NCBI GenBank assembly: GCA_029339195.1
Contig: JAPTJF010000456.1
Location: forward strand, 1 to 49,921
Length of the DNA stretch: 49,921 nucleotides
Origin: Micractinium sp. NFX-FRZ
Taxonomy: Eukaryota; Chlorophyta; Trebouxiophyceae; Chlorellales; Chlorellaceae
Direction of reading: 5' to 3'
Shown: positions 23,190 through 34,200 of the stretch, in pieces
Layout: every line of letters begins with the position of its first letter
Numbering within the stretch: the first letter of the stretch is position 1
Made by a program: the position numbers and the translations under genes
The notes under the pieces: generated by a model
Databases searched by the model: none
What the model was told of the DNA's origin: nothing
What the model saw: the letters and a program-made list of their open reading frames with translations, nothing else

Positions 23190-24110
23190 ATGGCGGCCTT
23201 TGCCCACCCTCCCTGTGCCTCCCCAGCGATTTCCAGCTGCCCTGGATGGCTGTACCCAGCAAAGCAGCGGTTTGTGGCGCTCAGCAGCAGTGGCAGCGGC
23301 AGTGGCAGCGGCGGCGGCAGCAGGCGGGGCCGCCGTGCAGCAGTGGCAGCACGCAGCTCGAGCGAGTTTGACACCGGCAGTCTTAGCAGCAATGCACAGA
23401 AGCCAGCACGGCAGCGGCGGCGGGCAGTTGGAGGCAGCGGGCTGCGGCGTGAAGACCTTGCGTTCTTCATCGCCCGCTCCGACCTGACGTGGGAGCAGCC
23501 CTGGCGGTTTGAGCAGAGCGCAGCACTGGCTGAGCTGGCTCTGCGCCAGCAGGGCCTTGCAGCACTCGACGACGATGCTGCAGCTGCCACGGAGCCAGCA
23601 GCCGCAGCGCAGCCTGTGCAGGCGTGCTTCACGGTGCAGCTGCCCGGAGGGCTGGGCGCCCTTGTGGTGCGGGGCAGCGTGGAGGCCACCGTCCCGCTGC
23701 GCTGCGAGTTCTGCGGGGACGCGTTCCAGGCGGCAGTGGCGGAGCCCTTTGATGGGGTGATCCATCTGGAGGGTGCGTCGGCGGTGCTGAACAATGCTGA
23801 CGTCAGCGGCGGCGGCGACGGCGCCGCTGAGCTGGCGCTGGCGGCAAACGAGCTCATCATGGGCGCGGATGCCAACCTGTGTGACATCACGCCACTCGTC
23901 GCAGACGCCATTGTCGGCTCCCTGCCCACCGTCTGCCTCTGCGGTGGCGCCAGCTGCCGGCAGCACGCGGGGCGCGAGGTGGTGTGGACGGCATCACCGC
24001 CGGCGGCAGCGGCGGGGGGGGCGGGCACGGCGGCTGCCTCGCCCTTTGCCAAGCTGCTGGCGGGCGGCGGGCAGGCACAGAAGAAGGGGAAGAAGAAGGG
24101 CAAGAAGTAG
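23190..24110 (+). CDS. YceD/DUF177 family protein, probably plastid
   Basis: Single-exon gene, 306 residues from ATG 23190. The first about 60 residues are rich in Ser, Gly, Arg and Ala (SSSGSGSGSGGGSRRGRRAA), typical of an algal chloroplast transit peptide. The core has the DUF177 layout: a beta-rich region with VEATVPLRCEFCGDAF (CxxC at about residue 171) and later cysteines near LPTVCLCGGASC, followed by acidic and hydrophobic stretches (NELIMGADANLCDITPLVADAI). In bacteria YceD is linked to 23S rRNA accumulation, and plant homologues act in plastid rRNA metabolism. The C-terminus is a Lys-rich tail (QKKGKKKGKK), plausible for RNA binding. It is the only gene here without introns. Confidence 0.8.
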   Translation: MAAFAHPPCASPAISSCPGWLYPAKQRFVALSSSGSGSGSGGGSRRGRRAAVAARSSSEFDTGSLSSNAQKPARQRRRAVGGSGLRREDLAFFIARSDLTWEQPWRFEQSAALAELALRQQGLAALDDDAAAATEPAAAAQPVQACFTVQLPGGLGALVVRGSVEATVPLRCEFCGDAFQAAVAEPFDGVIHLEGASAVLNNADVSGGGDGAAELALAANELIMGADANLCDITPLVADAIVGSLPTVCLCGGASCRQHAGREVVWTASPPAAAAGGAGTAAASPFAKLLAGGGQAQKKGKKKGKK

Positions 24111-24429
24111 CGCCGATTCTTGCTGCCTGTGTGCTGATCTTTCTTTGCTCAATTGCCTGACATTATTTTGAGCACCATTGAATGCAACCCTCGCTGGCAT
24201 TGCAATTGATAATTCCTGGCCACCCTGGCCCCCGCTGTGCTGCTGTGCAAGCTGGAAAACAATCCCACAAGGAGTCGAGCTGGGGGCAAAGACAGCAGAA
24301 GAGAAGGTCGGGCTGGGTTCACTGCAATCACAGCTGCTGCCCGGTGCACTGCAAAAATCGTTCACAGCTTCTGCCCTGCCACCGTGCCCGCTGGTACACA
24401 CGGGCTGTCACCGGCACCGCGAGTCGCCC
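24111..24429. other. Convergent 3' region, YceD-like gene / AN1-Cdc48N gene
   Basis: About 320 bp between two stop codons. No open frame of interest and no clear TGTAA on either strand. Confidence 0.45.
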
Positions 24430-26834
24430 TCACGACAGGCTGCCCTGCACCCACGCCCGCACGCTGCCGTCCTGCCCAGCGGCATAGCTGCCAGAAATCT
24501 CCAGCCAGTGCATGGCCACCATGTCGGCATCCTGGCACTGCATGACGTGGCACCGCAGGAACGCCTGCGGGAACATGTGCCGGGGTGGGTGCGGGAGAGG
24601 AGGAGGATGGAGAGGGGGTGCCACAATGGGTTGGTGCCACAATGGGTTGGTGCTGCCTGTTGCAAGGCCGCCAATCCACCTGTTCAGTGACTGTGCTGAG
24701 CGTTCAGGAAGCTGGTCCCCCGGCCGGTACCGCTGCATGCGACTCCCACCACCTTCTAGGCAGTACCTGAATGTCCCGCTCCGCCACGTGGCAGCCCGCC
24801 AGGATAGGGCGCAGGGCTTTGAACACTGCCACCCTGTTGGTGCCGTCGCCGCCGACTGCCACCTGTGCAGCGCGCGCCGCAAGGTCTGGCGCCACTGCTG
24901 CCGCCGCCGGCTCCGTTCCCACTGCTGGCACCACTGGTGGTGATGGGGTTGGCGGGTCGGGAGTAGGCGGGGGGGCTGCCAGGGGCGCCGCTGGCTGTGG
25001 CCCCTCCAGTGCCGCCATTGCAGCGGCACTGGCCTCCTGCGCTGCGGCAGCACAGGCGGCAGCCACCTCCAGCTCCTGCCGCATGGCAGACGCGGCAAGC
25101 TGTAGCAGGGGGCGGCAGGCATGCAGGTTTGGGTCGGGTGCCTTGCCACAGCAGTGAAGAAGCAGCACCTGGCAAGGGAGGCATTTCTTTTCCACTGCAA
25201 CACCCCATGCCGTGACCAACTCTCCCGACCCATTACTCCTGCTGGCTCCCTGGTCCCTGAATGCATCTGGTTGAATGATGGGCCTGGCAAGGGAGGCATT
25301 CAGGCACCCGCCTGCTGCGCACCTCATCCGGGCCCTCCAGCTCAACCGCCGAGAACACCACGTCTGTCTCAGAGTGGGCCAAGCCATAATCGGGGGGGTC
25401 CAGGCCGGTGACCCAGAACTCCGCGGCCCCCACCACCAGGACAGTGTCCTGCATGCGTGGGGATGGTGGTGGTACTGGTGGCGATGATGATGGTACTGCT
25501 GGTGAAAGAGAGGGCGGCTGGTTGGCGGCCGGCAGGGGCTGGGTGCGCGTGCAAGCACCCTCCCTCGTCAACACGCGTGGGCAGACGGCTGCAAGGCAGG
25601 CGGCTGGCCATGCAGAAGCGCGCCATGTCGCGGCCTGCCCAAGCACGCTGCGTGCATGCTGTCACACCACATCCAACTCCTTTCACCCTGAGCAATGCTA
25701 GGAGATGAGTCCACTCCGCATGCGCAGCCCGCAGTCTCCATGCCGCCCCACCTGAGTCAGGACTGGCAGCCTCCCCTCTTCGCCTCCAGCCATGAGGAGG
25801 ATGGAGGCCGGGTCCTCCAGCGCCTGGCGGGCATGCGGGTTGAGGGCCACCAGCCTGGCGCTGCGCAGCAAGGGTGGCTCCTGGCCGCAGGCGGAGGCCC
25901 AAGCCCACACTTCGCTTCCCGGAGTGGCGCGCAGAGTCCTGAGGGCTGTCGGGCACAGGCCGACCTCCCCCTCCCTCCCCTCGTCGCCCACGATGGCATG
26001 GCATGCCACGCTCCGACCCTCTTGGCTGCCGTCACTGTCCAGCCCCCACTGCAGATGCTTGCAAGGGCGGTTGGGCAGGGGCAGCATCAGCTGCCAGCAA
26101 TGGCAGTACAAACAGCACAAGCGCAGCAGCAGGCCCCAGCGGGCAGCTGCTGCAGGGGGCCAGGCCTCGTCATGCCAAATCATGCACCCATCTTTGCTGC
26201 TCCCTTCCCCACCCCCGCGGCATCTTACCAGCACAACCGCCAGCCCGCCTGTTTCCAGCCCTAAAGCCTCTGCGTCCACGCTGTGCAGCTGCAAGGACGT
26301 GCCGTGCGCAGCGTCCACAGCGCTGGCGGCCACCCTGAGGCACCGCACCTCCGGAGGATCCTGGGCAGCAGCAGGGGCGGCAGCACCGAGAGGTTCAAGT
26401 GCCGGGCAGGGCAATGATGCAGCTGTCTGCATACCGAGTCATGGTCAGACGGCTCAGTCAAATCAACTGACATGCCGGCTGCTTCTGGCAAGGTGAAAAG
26501 ACTCAAAAGGGCGTACAGAGCTGGTCACGGAGCAGAATGTTGGCATGACTGCAGCACCGGCAGCCCCTGTGCTGCCTCCCATGCTGCAGCACTGCGTGCA
26601 ATGCACGCACTGCCAGCCGTGGCAGCCGGGCAGGGTAGCTAGGTCCTGTGGCCACTCACAAGCATGTCCTGGCTGTCCACACGGGTGCTCTGGTCCACTG
26701 TGCAGTATGCCACGTCCGCCGTGCCCACGCCCAGCATCCCCATCACCCTGAACTCCAGCGGGCAAAACTCGTGGTTGACTCGCACAACGTCGCCCTGCAA
26801 GCGCAACGGCGTGCAGCACGGGATGGGTGCACGG

Positions 26835-26865
<31 letters not shown>

Positions 26866-29800
26866 ATGGGAGTGGCTCTGAGGGACACTGCGTGCCATCC
26901 CCACGCTGCCAGGGCGCCAGCCCCCTGCGTCCATCCCCCAGCAGCACAGGAGCAGCAGCAGCAGCAGCAGCTCACCACATGCACCACATCGTTCTCCTTC
27001 AAGTGCTGCCTGAGGGCAGGGACGCACGACCCCTCCATGCCTTTGCCTCCTCCAGACTGCCACTGCTGCCAGGCCTCCAAGCTCTCCTCTGTCAGCTGCA
27101 CAGTGATGCTGGCACCTGCCGCCACCTGGCAGCCCTCCACGCTGACGCTCTCGCCGCTGCCAAACTGAGGCATCCCCAGGTTCCTGCGCAACGCAGGGCC
27201 CAGCCGAATCGTGCCAGCAGCCTGCTTGGACACCGCCCACACCCGGCACGCTGTCGCACGCCCGCTGTCGCTCTGCAGCAGGCAAGGGTGGGGGGTGGGG
27301 GGTGGGGGGCACAGCAGGGAGTGCGCACTTTGCTGCCGCTGCAACCTCTCGCAGGCTAGGCAAATGCTTGGTGTGCTGCCCCCAGGGGGCACCCAGGGGG
27401 TGCTCTGGTGCTGAGAAACACGCATGCATGCGGCAATCCTTGAACGGTGCATGCTGCGCCTCTCACAAGGCTGCGCGCGACAGGAGGCGAACTTGTGGGT
27501 ACCCACCTTGATCACCACGGTGCCGTCGTGCGGCACATTCAGGCTGCGCATGGTGTCGAGGCTCATGGTGGCCTTGGACTCGTGCACTGGCAGCCAGAAC
27601 CCGCCATCCTCCACCCGCAGCCTGCACGATGAGCACGGTTGTGCACGTTCTGGTCATGCAAGCCGGGCTGCCTCACCCAGCAGGCAGTCCTTCCCGGCTG
27701 GCACGCCCGCCTGCCCGCCCGCCCGCCTGCCTGCAAGCAGCTGCCTGCCTGCCTGTTGGTGGCGGGCAGTCAGGCGAGAAGGCAGAGGCGCAGCCAGGAG
27801 GGCATGGGCATGTGACCTCCCATGCAAACAAGCCACAGCGCGCCTCACCTGTCAGTGTGTGTGGTGGAGGCATCCTCTGCCTTGGGGGCCGCAGCTGCTG
27901 GTGTTGGCCCGGCTTGCTGGGGCGCAGGTGCTGGTGGCACCGCTGCGGCTGGACGACCTTCTGGGACTGCGCCAGCTGTCGTGGCTGCTGCTGTCGGTGC
28001 GGCTGCCTGGGCAGGCGCAGCTGCCACGGCTGCCGGCCTCGGCACAGCCATCTGGCTTGCTGTGTCTGCTGTGGTTGCCGGCCTCAGCACGCCCGCCGGC
28101 TGGGACCGAGAGGCGGTTATTGCCGCCAGCCCCTGCGCATGCTGCAGCTCAGAGGCCACTCTCCTTTGAAAACCCTTGGATACAGCGCCAGCCACCGAAG
28201 CGGCCAGGCCCAGGTCGTCCACTGCACCCGCATACTGCTGCAGCTCCACCTGGGCCTTGCCCCGGGTGAACAGTGCTTTGCACAGCGTGCTGTCATCCTC
28301 TGCAGCCATGCAGCAAAGTGGGGGCTTTGCAGGGGCGGGCGTAAGACTCGAGTGTGCCGCCCAGCGAAGCATGGACGCCGAGCAACAGCTGAGAGGAACG
28401 TCTCACCACCTGCCACGTGCAATGTGGCAGCTACATCAGCTGGTAGGACTGAACCGCACCGCTGCTGCCTGGGCTTGTAGCAGGCCCCATGCACTCCACA
28501 GCGTGAGCCCACACACCCACGCCCTGTGGTTGAAAAAACCCGCACCCCACGCACCTGTTCGGTCGGCAGCCAGGCTGCACAGGCGCACACACTTGTCGTA
28601 CTGCCCTCGCTGCAACTGGCAGTGGCCAGCCTTCAGCCAGCACCTGATGAGCAGGCTCTGGCAGAGCACGTCATCCTCCAGGGCTGCAAGGGGGCAAGAC
28701 GTCACATCTGTGGACTAAGTGCTTGCACAGCAGCAGAGGGTGGAACACGCTGCGCAGGCCCACATGAGGGACCACCCCTACTTGGGGCACCTGGGCGGGC
28801 CCCACATAACGAGTGCTACCGCTCATGTGTCCCTGCCGCTCACTCACGCTTCAGCAGGCGCGCCGCTTCCATGAAAGATAGGATTGCCTGGTCATAGCTC
28901 GCCTGGGCGACCAGTCCATTGCCACGAAAGTAGATCTCCTCAGCCTCCTTGTGCTTGCGGTTGGCGATGCTGATGGAGCGCTTGAAGCTGTGCACAGGTT
29001 GGATGGCCGGGGCTGCAGCCGGCGCCTTCATCCTGTCCGCCGGCCGGGCCTGCACACTCTGGCTACGGCGCCCCACCGTTGCCGCCGTCACCGCCGCTCC
29101 CCGCCCAGCGCTTGCACCGGCTGGGTCCGCGCCCGCGCCTGGGCGTGACGCCGCGGCGGCTGGGCGCTGGCCGCGGTGCAAGCGCTGCGACAGCCTCTCG
29201 CCCGCTGCAGCTGTGCTGAGAGAGCCACCGGCAGCCGCCGGGGCGGCGTGCTGCAGTCCTGACCCAGCCGCCAGCGCCGGCGCCGCGTTGTGCCGCAGGG
29301 ATGCACAGTCGTGCGCCTGCGGGTCCCTGTGCTTGATGCACACGCAGGCGGAGCAGTGCTTGCATGTGTAGTCATTCCCTGCATACAGCTTGGTCTTGCA
29401 GCGCGGCGCGGGGCAGAAGCGCTGCACACGCGTGCTGCTGCACTGCCCGCTACTGCAGTGCCTGCAGAGACACGTGGGTGGGGCAAGCATGCAGGGTGGG
29501 TGGGGCAGCTAGATTGTGCACACCATGCACAGCGCTAGCTGTCCCAGCCTCCTGGATACTGTAGAAGTGCAAGCTGCACAGAGAGCGCAGCACAGCATGC
29601 GCACGTGCCTGTCCAGCGATGCGGCAGGGGTGCTGCCATGACTGATGGCTACCCGGTCCCCGCAGCTGGGGCAAGTTGTACTCCCCGCGCAGTTGTGGGC
29701 AGTGGGATGCTTGTGCGGCTCGCAGAACTTGCTGCATCCCAAAGATGAGAGAGAGACACTTGCAAAGCACATGAACGCATACCGAGGAGTCACTACACCA

Positions 29801-30073
29801 GCGGCGGGTGCGCCAGGCCAGCAGCGGGCGGGCTTGGCAGGGTGCACAATACTGGTGGCGTCCCCCGCAGCGGCTCATGCTGCGGATTACGCGCCGTGGT
29901 GGATGTTAGCCGTTTGCAAGAACTCACCTGCCGCAGAAGCTGCACTCGTAGGGCAGGAAGACGTTTTGCGTGCACTGCGGGTCTTCGCACCGGAACTTCC
30001 ACCGCTCCACCTCTATGTTCTCTGCATCCTCATGGCCCGACCGGACCCCTTCAACTCTCCACTGCAGCGCCAT
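24430..30073 (-). CDS. Protein with two AN1 zinc fingers, TPR repeats and two Cdc48 N-domains, no ATPase domain
   Basis: Thirteen exons: 30073-29928, 29731-29609, 29461-28848, 28683-28555, 28299-27849, 27621-27507, 27272-26976, 26794-26660, 26426-26229, 26048-25752, 25448-25323, 25099-24767 and 24564-24430, about 1032 residues, all phases consistent. AN1 finger 1 spans C29-C63 (CxxC...CEPHKHPTAHNC) and finger 2 spans C106-C142 (CIKHRDPQAHDC), both with all ligands. About three TPR units follow (residues 250-380); exons 4 and 5 both begin with an E-D-D...L-C helix. An Ala/Pro-rich linker leads to two Cdc48/p97 N-terminal domains: residues about 488-670 (ending GDVVRVNHEFCPLEFRV...YCTV) and about 690-877 (ending DTVLVVGAAEFWVTGLD). 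Each has the double-psi barrel half and the second half. No Walker motifs follow; the last 150 residues are unrecognised. AN1 proteins and Cdc48 N-domains both act in ubiquitin-dependent protein quality control, so a cofactor scaffold is the likely role (inference). The donor of exon 2 is GC (ACAG|GCACGT). Confidence 0.85.
26833..26864. repeat. GGCA microsatellite in intron 7 of the AN1-Cdc48N gene
   Basis: About eight perfect GGCA units. The same intron also has an AGC run near 26949-26971, next to the donor. Confidence 0.9.
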
Positions 30074-31221
30074 GGCTGCTGGGGACGGTGTACTGCGGCT
30101 CACAGTGCCTGTCACAAGCCTTTCCCGGGCACCACATGAAGTGAGAAGAGATTGAAAGGGAAGCGGCGCGTGGGGGGCGTGCCTGCAGTGCATATGGTGT
30201 AGCGGTACGGTGCTGAGCAGTCGCCACCCTTGCGGGGCCTGGCGGCCCCCCTCACCACAGCCAAGCAGGCACCGACTTGATAGACTGCATTCGAAAGTTG
30301 TGATGTGCTTCCCTTTGCCCACCCACCCACCGCCACACACAAACATTGCAGATCTTTGCGCTCTCCCTTCCCCTTCTTGCGTTTGCTTTCTTTCTTTCAG
30401 CCCGCTGTGTTCCCCAGCTCTGCCTCCTTGCTTGCAACCCTGGTGGTTTCCTGCGGGTCAGGGGTCTGTGTCTCACTTTGTGTGCGAAAATTAGACTGTA
30501 CATCCCCAAAAGAAAAGCAGAAGCAAAGCCGTACTGCCTGGGGAGGCAGCGCTGGAGGTGCATCCTTGGACAACGGCCTGACGGTTGGCTCCAGCTGTGC
30601 CACCCTGCTGCTGCTTTGCTGCTGAGGCAGCTGCACATGTGGGTCGTCAGCCTGAGCTGGGGGCCGCTTATGCCGACCGAAATATGAACATCCTTTGCAA
30701 GGACTGAGCTACACCCCCTATCAAGCCGGCGTGTTGATCTGTCAGGGTTCTGCAATACCGCTGGCCGGGGTGCACTGCAAGTGCATGTAGCACCAGGCAT
30801 CCCATGTTATGCATACCTGTTACTGAAACAACTGTTGCTGTTCGTCAAGTTCAATTGGCGATCATTTCCCAGGAGCCTTGCGTATGCCCAGGGCAGCCTG
30901 CCAGTGCCAGGGAGTGGTTGTCACTTTTTCCCTTCGCCTGCCTGCAGTAAACCTGTGTTGCAGCCCAACAATAACGTGCGGTGCTCCAATGGGGGCTACA
31001 ATAGGTGGCAGCAGATCGGCCAGATGAGAGTCCGCCTCACTGCCGCCACGCTGCCGCCACGCTGGAGCCCCGCCCTGCTGGAATGCATGCCCAACGAGGG
31101 GCATCGAGCCATCCCCTCGGTCCGTGTGTTCCTAAAACGCTGCTGTACACTGTCAACAAGCCTCTGCAACCCACCATGTTTTGAGCGATCGGCTCACGAG
31201 TTTGTGAATTGAGCGGTAGCC
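30074..31221. promoter_or_regulatory. Divergent promoter region, AN1-Cdc48N gene / nuclear pore gene
   Basis: About 1.15 kb between start codons, the longest divergent spacer here. It is AT-richer than its surroundings and contains T-rich and C-rich tracts near 30300-30420. Open frames of up to 143 codons show no similarity or splice pattern. No RNA gene or named element was recognised. Confidence 0.45.
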
Positions 31222-34200
31222 ATGGCGCCCGACGCCATGGCCACCCGTGTGGCGCAGCTGGAGGAGGAGCTGGCCACCGTTGTAGCGCAGGCGAGTGCCA
31301 GGAGTACTCTGTAGCCTGCAAGCCTCGTTCCCTGCTCGCTTTGCCCGTGTCGCTGCAGCCCCACGGCTCATCGACATGCTGCCGCATCTTCCCATTACGT
31401 GCCGCAGGCCGAAGCGGCAGCCATCAGCGCCGAGCAGGCCTCGCAGGTGGGCCGGCGTCTTGCGAGCTGTTGCGGGGTGGCGCTGGCTTGGAATGCCACC
31501 GAGGGGATGTGTAGTGGATGCAGACCATGATCTGTGCAGAGGCAGCAAGGGACATGTGCACTGGGCGCTGGCTGGCTGCCGCTGTCCTGCCGCCAACGCC
31601 GTCCGCCGCTTGAGGTCCTGCCCTGTTCCTTGCTACACCGCAGGCCAATGAGCAACGCTACCGGCTGTTGGAGACCAAGCATACGGCCCTGGTGGCTGAG
31701 AAGGAGAAGCTGTTTCAAGAGAATGAGACGCTGCGCCAGGTGGGGCCCCGCTGCAGGCGGCTGGGCACCCACCAAAGCTTTCAGTACTGCTGGCGCGGCA
31801 CGAATACACTGCTGGGTGCTATTCGTCATTCCGACACACACATTCCTGCGCTGGTTGGGTGCTTCTCAACATCATGCACCCTGCCACCGCCGCTGCCGCT
31901 GCTGCTGCCTGCCGTTCACTCGGCTATCCTTGCCGTGCGTTTCTTGTGCCCGCCTTTTCTGCAGGAGCTCACGGCTGCGCGCATGGAGCACAGCAAGTCG
32001 CAGACATCTCTGATGGCCAAGGATGCTGAGCTGGAGCGCAAGAATGTGGAGATCGGCAGCCTGCAGGCGGATAAGGCCAGCCTGGACAAGCTGCTGCAGG
32101 TGCGTCCGTGCAGGGTTGGTGGCAAGGGACAGGGGCCAATGAGCAGTGGGCAGAGAGGGCAGGGGGTGCGTCGTGGATGCGGCCAGATGTGGGGCGTGCT
32201 TCGGGCGCTCTGTCTGCTTTGCAGCCACCCCTGTCACCCCCTCGCCGCCGCTTCCCCTGTGGCTTTGTGCCCCCCGGCAACGCTCTTATACGTGTCCTCA
32301 CCCTCCCCTATTCCCCTGCCTCTGTGTGTGCACCGTCGCTCCCACAGGAGAAGCAGCTGGAGATTGGGGAGCTGCAGACGCGGCTGGCGGCGGCCGCCGA
32401 CCGCTCTGTGTCGCTGACGGAAGCCAATGCGCAGCTGGACGCCAAGCTGCACGAGGCGCAGGCGACGGCCAGCCGCTCGGCGCTCACGCAGGCGCGGCTG
32501 GAGCAGGAGAAGGAGATACTGGAGAAAAGCAGCGCCTGGCTCACTCAGGTGTGCACGTCGGGTGCATTAGTTTGATGAACACCTTGCGCTGGCAGGAGGA
32601 GCATGTTTGCTGCTAAAGTGTAGGGAGGGTGTGCGTGGGAGCGGGGCGCTGGCTGTCATGTTTGTTTGAGGGTGGTATGAGGACCAATGCCTGGCTCACC
32701 GAGCCGAGCATAGGGAGAGTGGAATGCGGAAGGAATGCTTTGGCCACCCTGTGCCTGCCCGCCTGCCTCACCACACCTCGCTCACCGTGCCCCCACCAAC
32801 CCTGGCGCCCACCTCGCCTGCGTCCCTTCAGGAGCTGGAGCGCAAGTCGGAGGCGTTCAACGCCGAGAGGCGCAAGGCCACGGACACCATTCTGGACCTG
32901 CAGCGGCGCCTGTCGGAGGCGGAGTCGACGGCGCAGCGCCTGACGGCAGAGCACGCTCGGCTGGCAGACAAACTGGAGGCGCAGCGGGCGGCGGCAGAGG
33001 TGGGTGCGGGGTGGGGCACGGAGGGCAGCGAGTTGTACGGTAGTTGCGGGGGCATGGGGGTGGGCAAGCATGGGTGAGCAAGGTGAGTGAGCAAGTGCAG
33101 GCAGCAGGCACAAGTGGTGACCAGTGCACCTCAGCACTGCTTGCCCAAATGCCCACACTCCCAGCCCACAGCTTGCTCTGCTTGCCTGCCCTCCGCCATG
33201 GTGCCTCTTACGCCACACCTACATCCATCACCACCCCATCTCCTTCAACCATCCTCCTCCCCATCCGCAGGAGGCGTCCTCCAAGCTGCGCGCCGTGCGC
33301 GAGGAGGCGGCGGTGCGTCAGGAGTCTTGGGAGAAGGAGGCGGGCATGGCGCAGCGCATGGCGCAGCTGTACCGCGAGGCCAAGGAGGAGCGGGCGGCAA
33401 AGTGCACGGAGCTGGAGGGGGTGGTGCAGGAGCTCAAGGCGCACATGGAGGTGCACAGGGGGCAGGGCAGGGTGGGGGTGACTGGGATTGTGGTGCTGGT
33501 GTGCTGGCTGCACAGTATGCTGGTGGGGCAGGCCTTGTCTGGTGTGTTCGTGGGGCAGGCCCTGTATGATGTGCTGGTGGGGCAAGGCTGGTATGGTGGT
33601 GCTGATTGCACGGTAAGCTGGGGGTCGGCTGGGGGCAGTGTGGGCCGTCACATCTGGCACCCACCGCCCTCCCCTTCCCTTCCCTGCGCAAACACACACC
33701 CCGCCAACCCGCTGCCGTCACCTCGCTGCCGCCCCTGCTCCCGCCCCCCCCTGCAGAGCTCGCGCGCCGCCCACCAGGAGGCGCTGGCCACTGAGGAGGC
33801 GGCCCGGCGGGCGGCCGAGCAGCTGGTGCAGGAGGAGCGTGCGCAGCGGCAGCGCATGATGGCCGCCGCCGCCTCTGGCAACCTCCCGCTACTCAACGCC
33901 GCAGGCGGCGCCGCGATGGGCACCCCTGGAGGCGCAGCCGGCACCCCTGGCAGCATGCCTGCGGGCTCGCCTGGGCTGTCGCCCGGTGGCGAGTCGGCGG
34001 CTGCGGCCGCGGCGGCTGGGCTGACGGCCACGGAGCTGTACAGCAAGTACGTGGAGATGCATGAGCGGTACCGTGCTGAGCGGCTGAAGAACCGGCAGCA
34101 GGAGATTGTGATGGAGGAGCTGTGCAGCGAGGTGGAGAAGCGGGCGGCGCTGGTCAAGGAGCAGCAGGTGGGGTGGGGTGGGGTGGGGGCCGGGGTGGTT

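Noticed and set aside
25168..25305. Repeated CTGGCAAGGGAGGCATT in intron 11 of the AN1-Cdc48N gene
   Set aside because: A real duplication, but neither copy matches an exon edge or splice site, so it was left out of the echo set.
30781..31212. 143-codon open frame between the AN1-Cdc48N and NUA genes
   Set aside because: No similarity, no plausible splice sites, and composition like the surrounding non-coding DNA.
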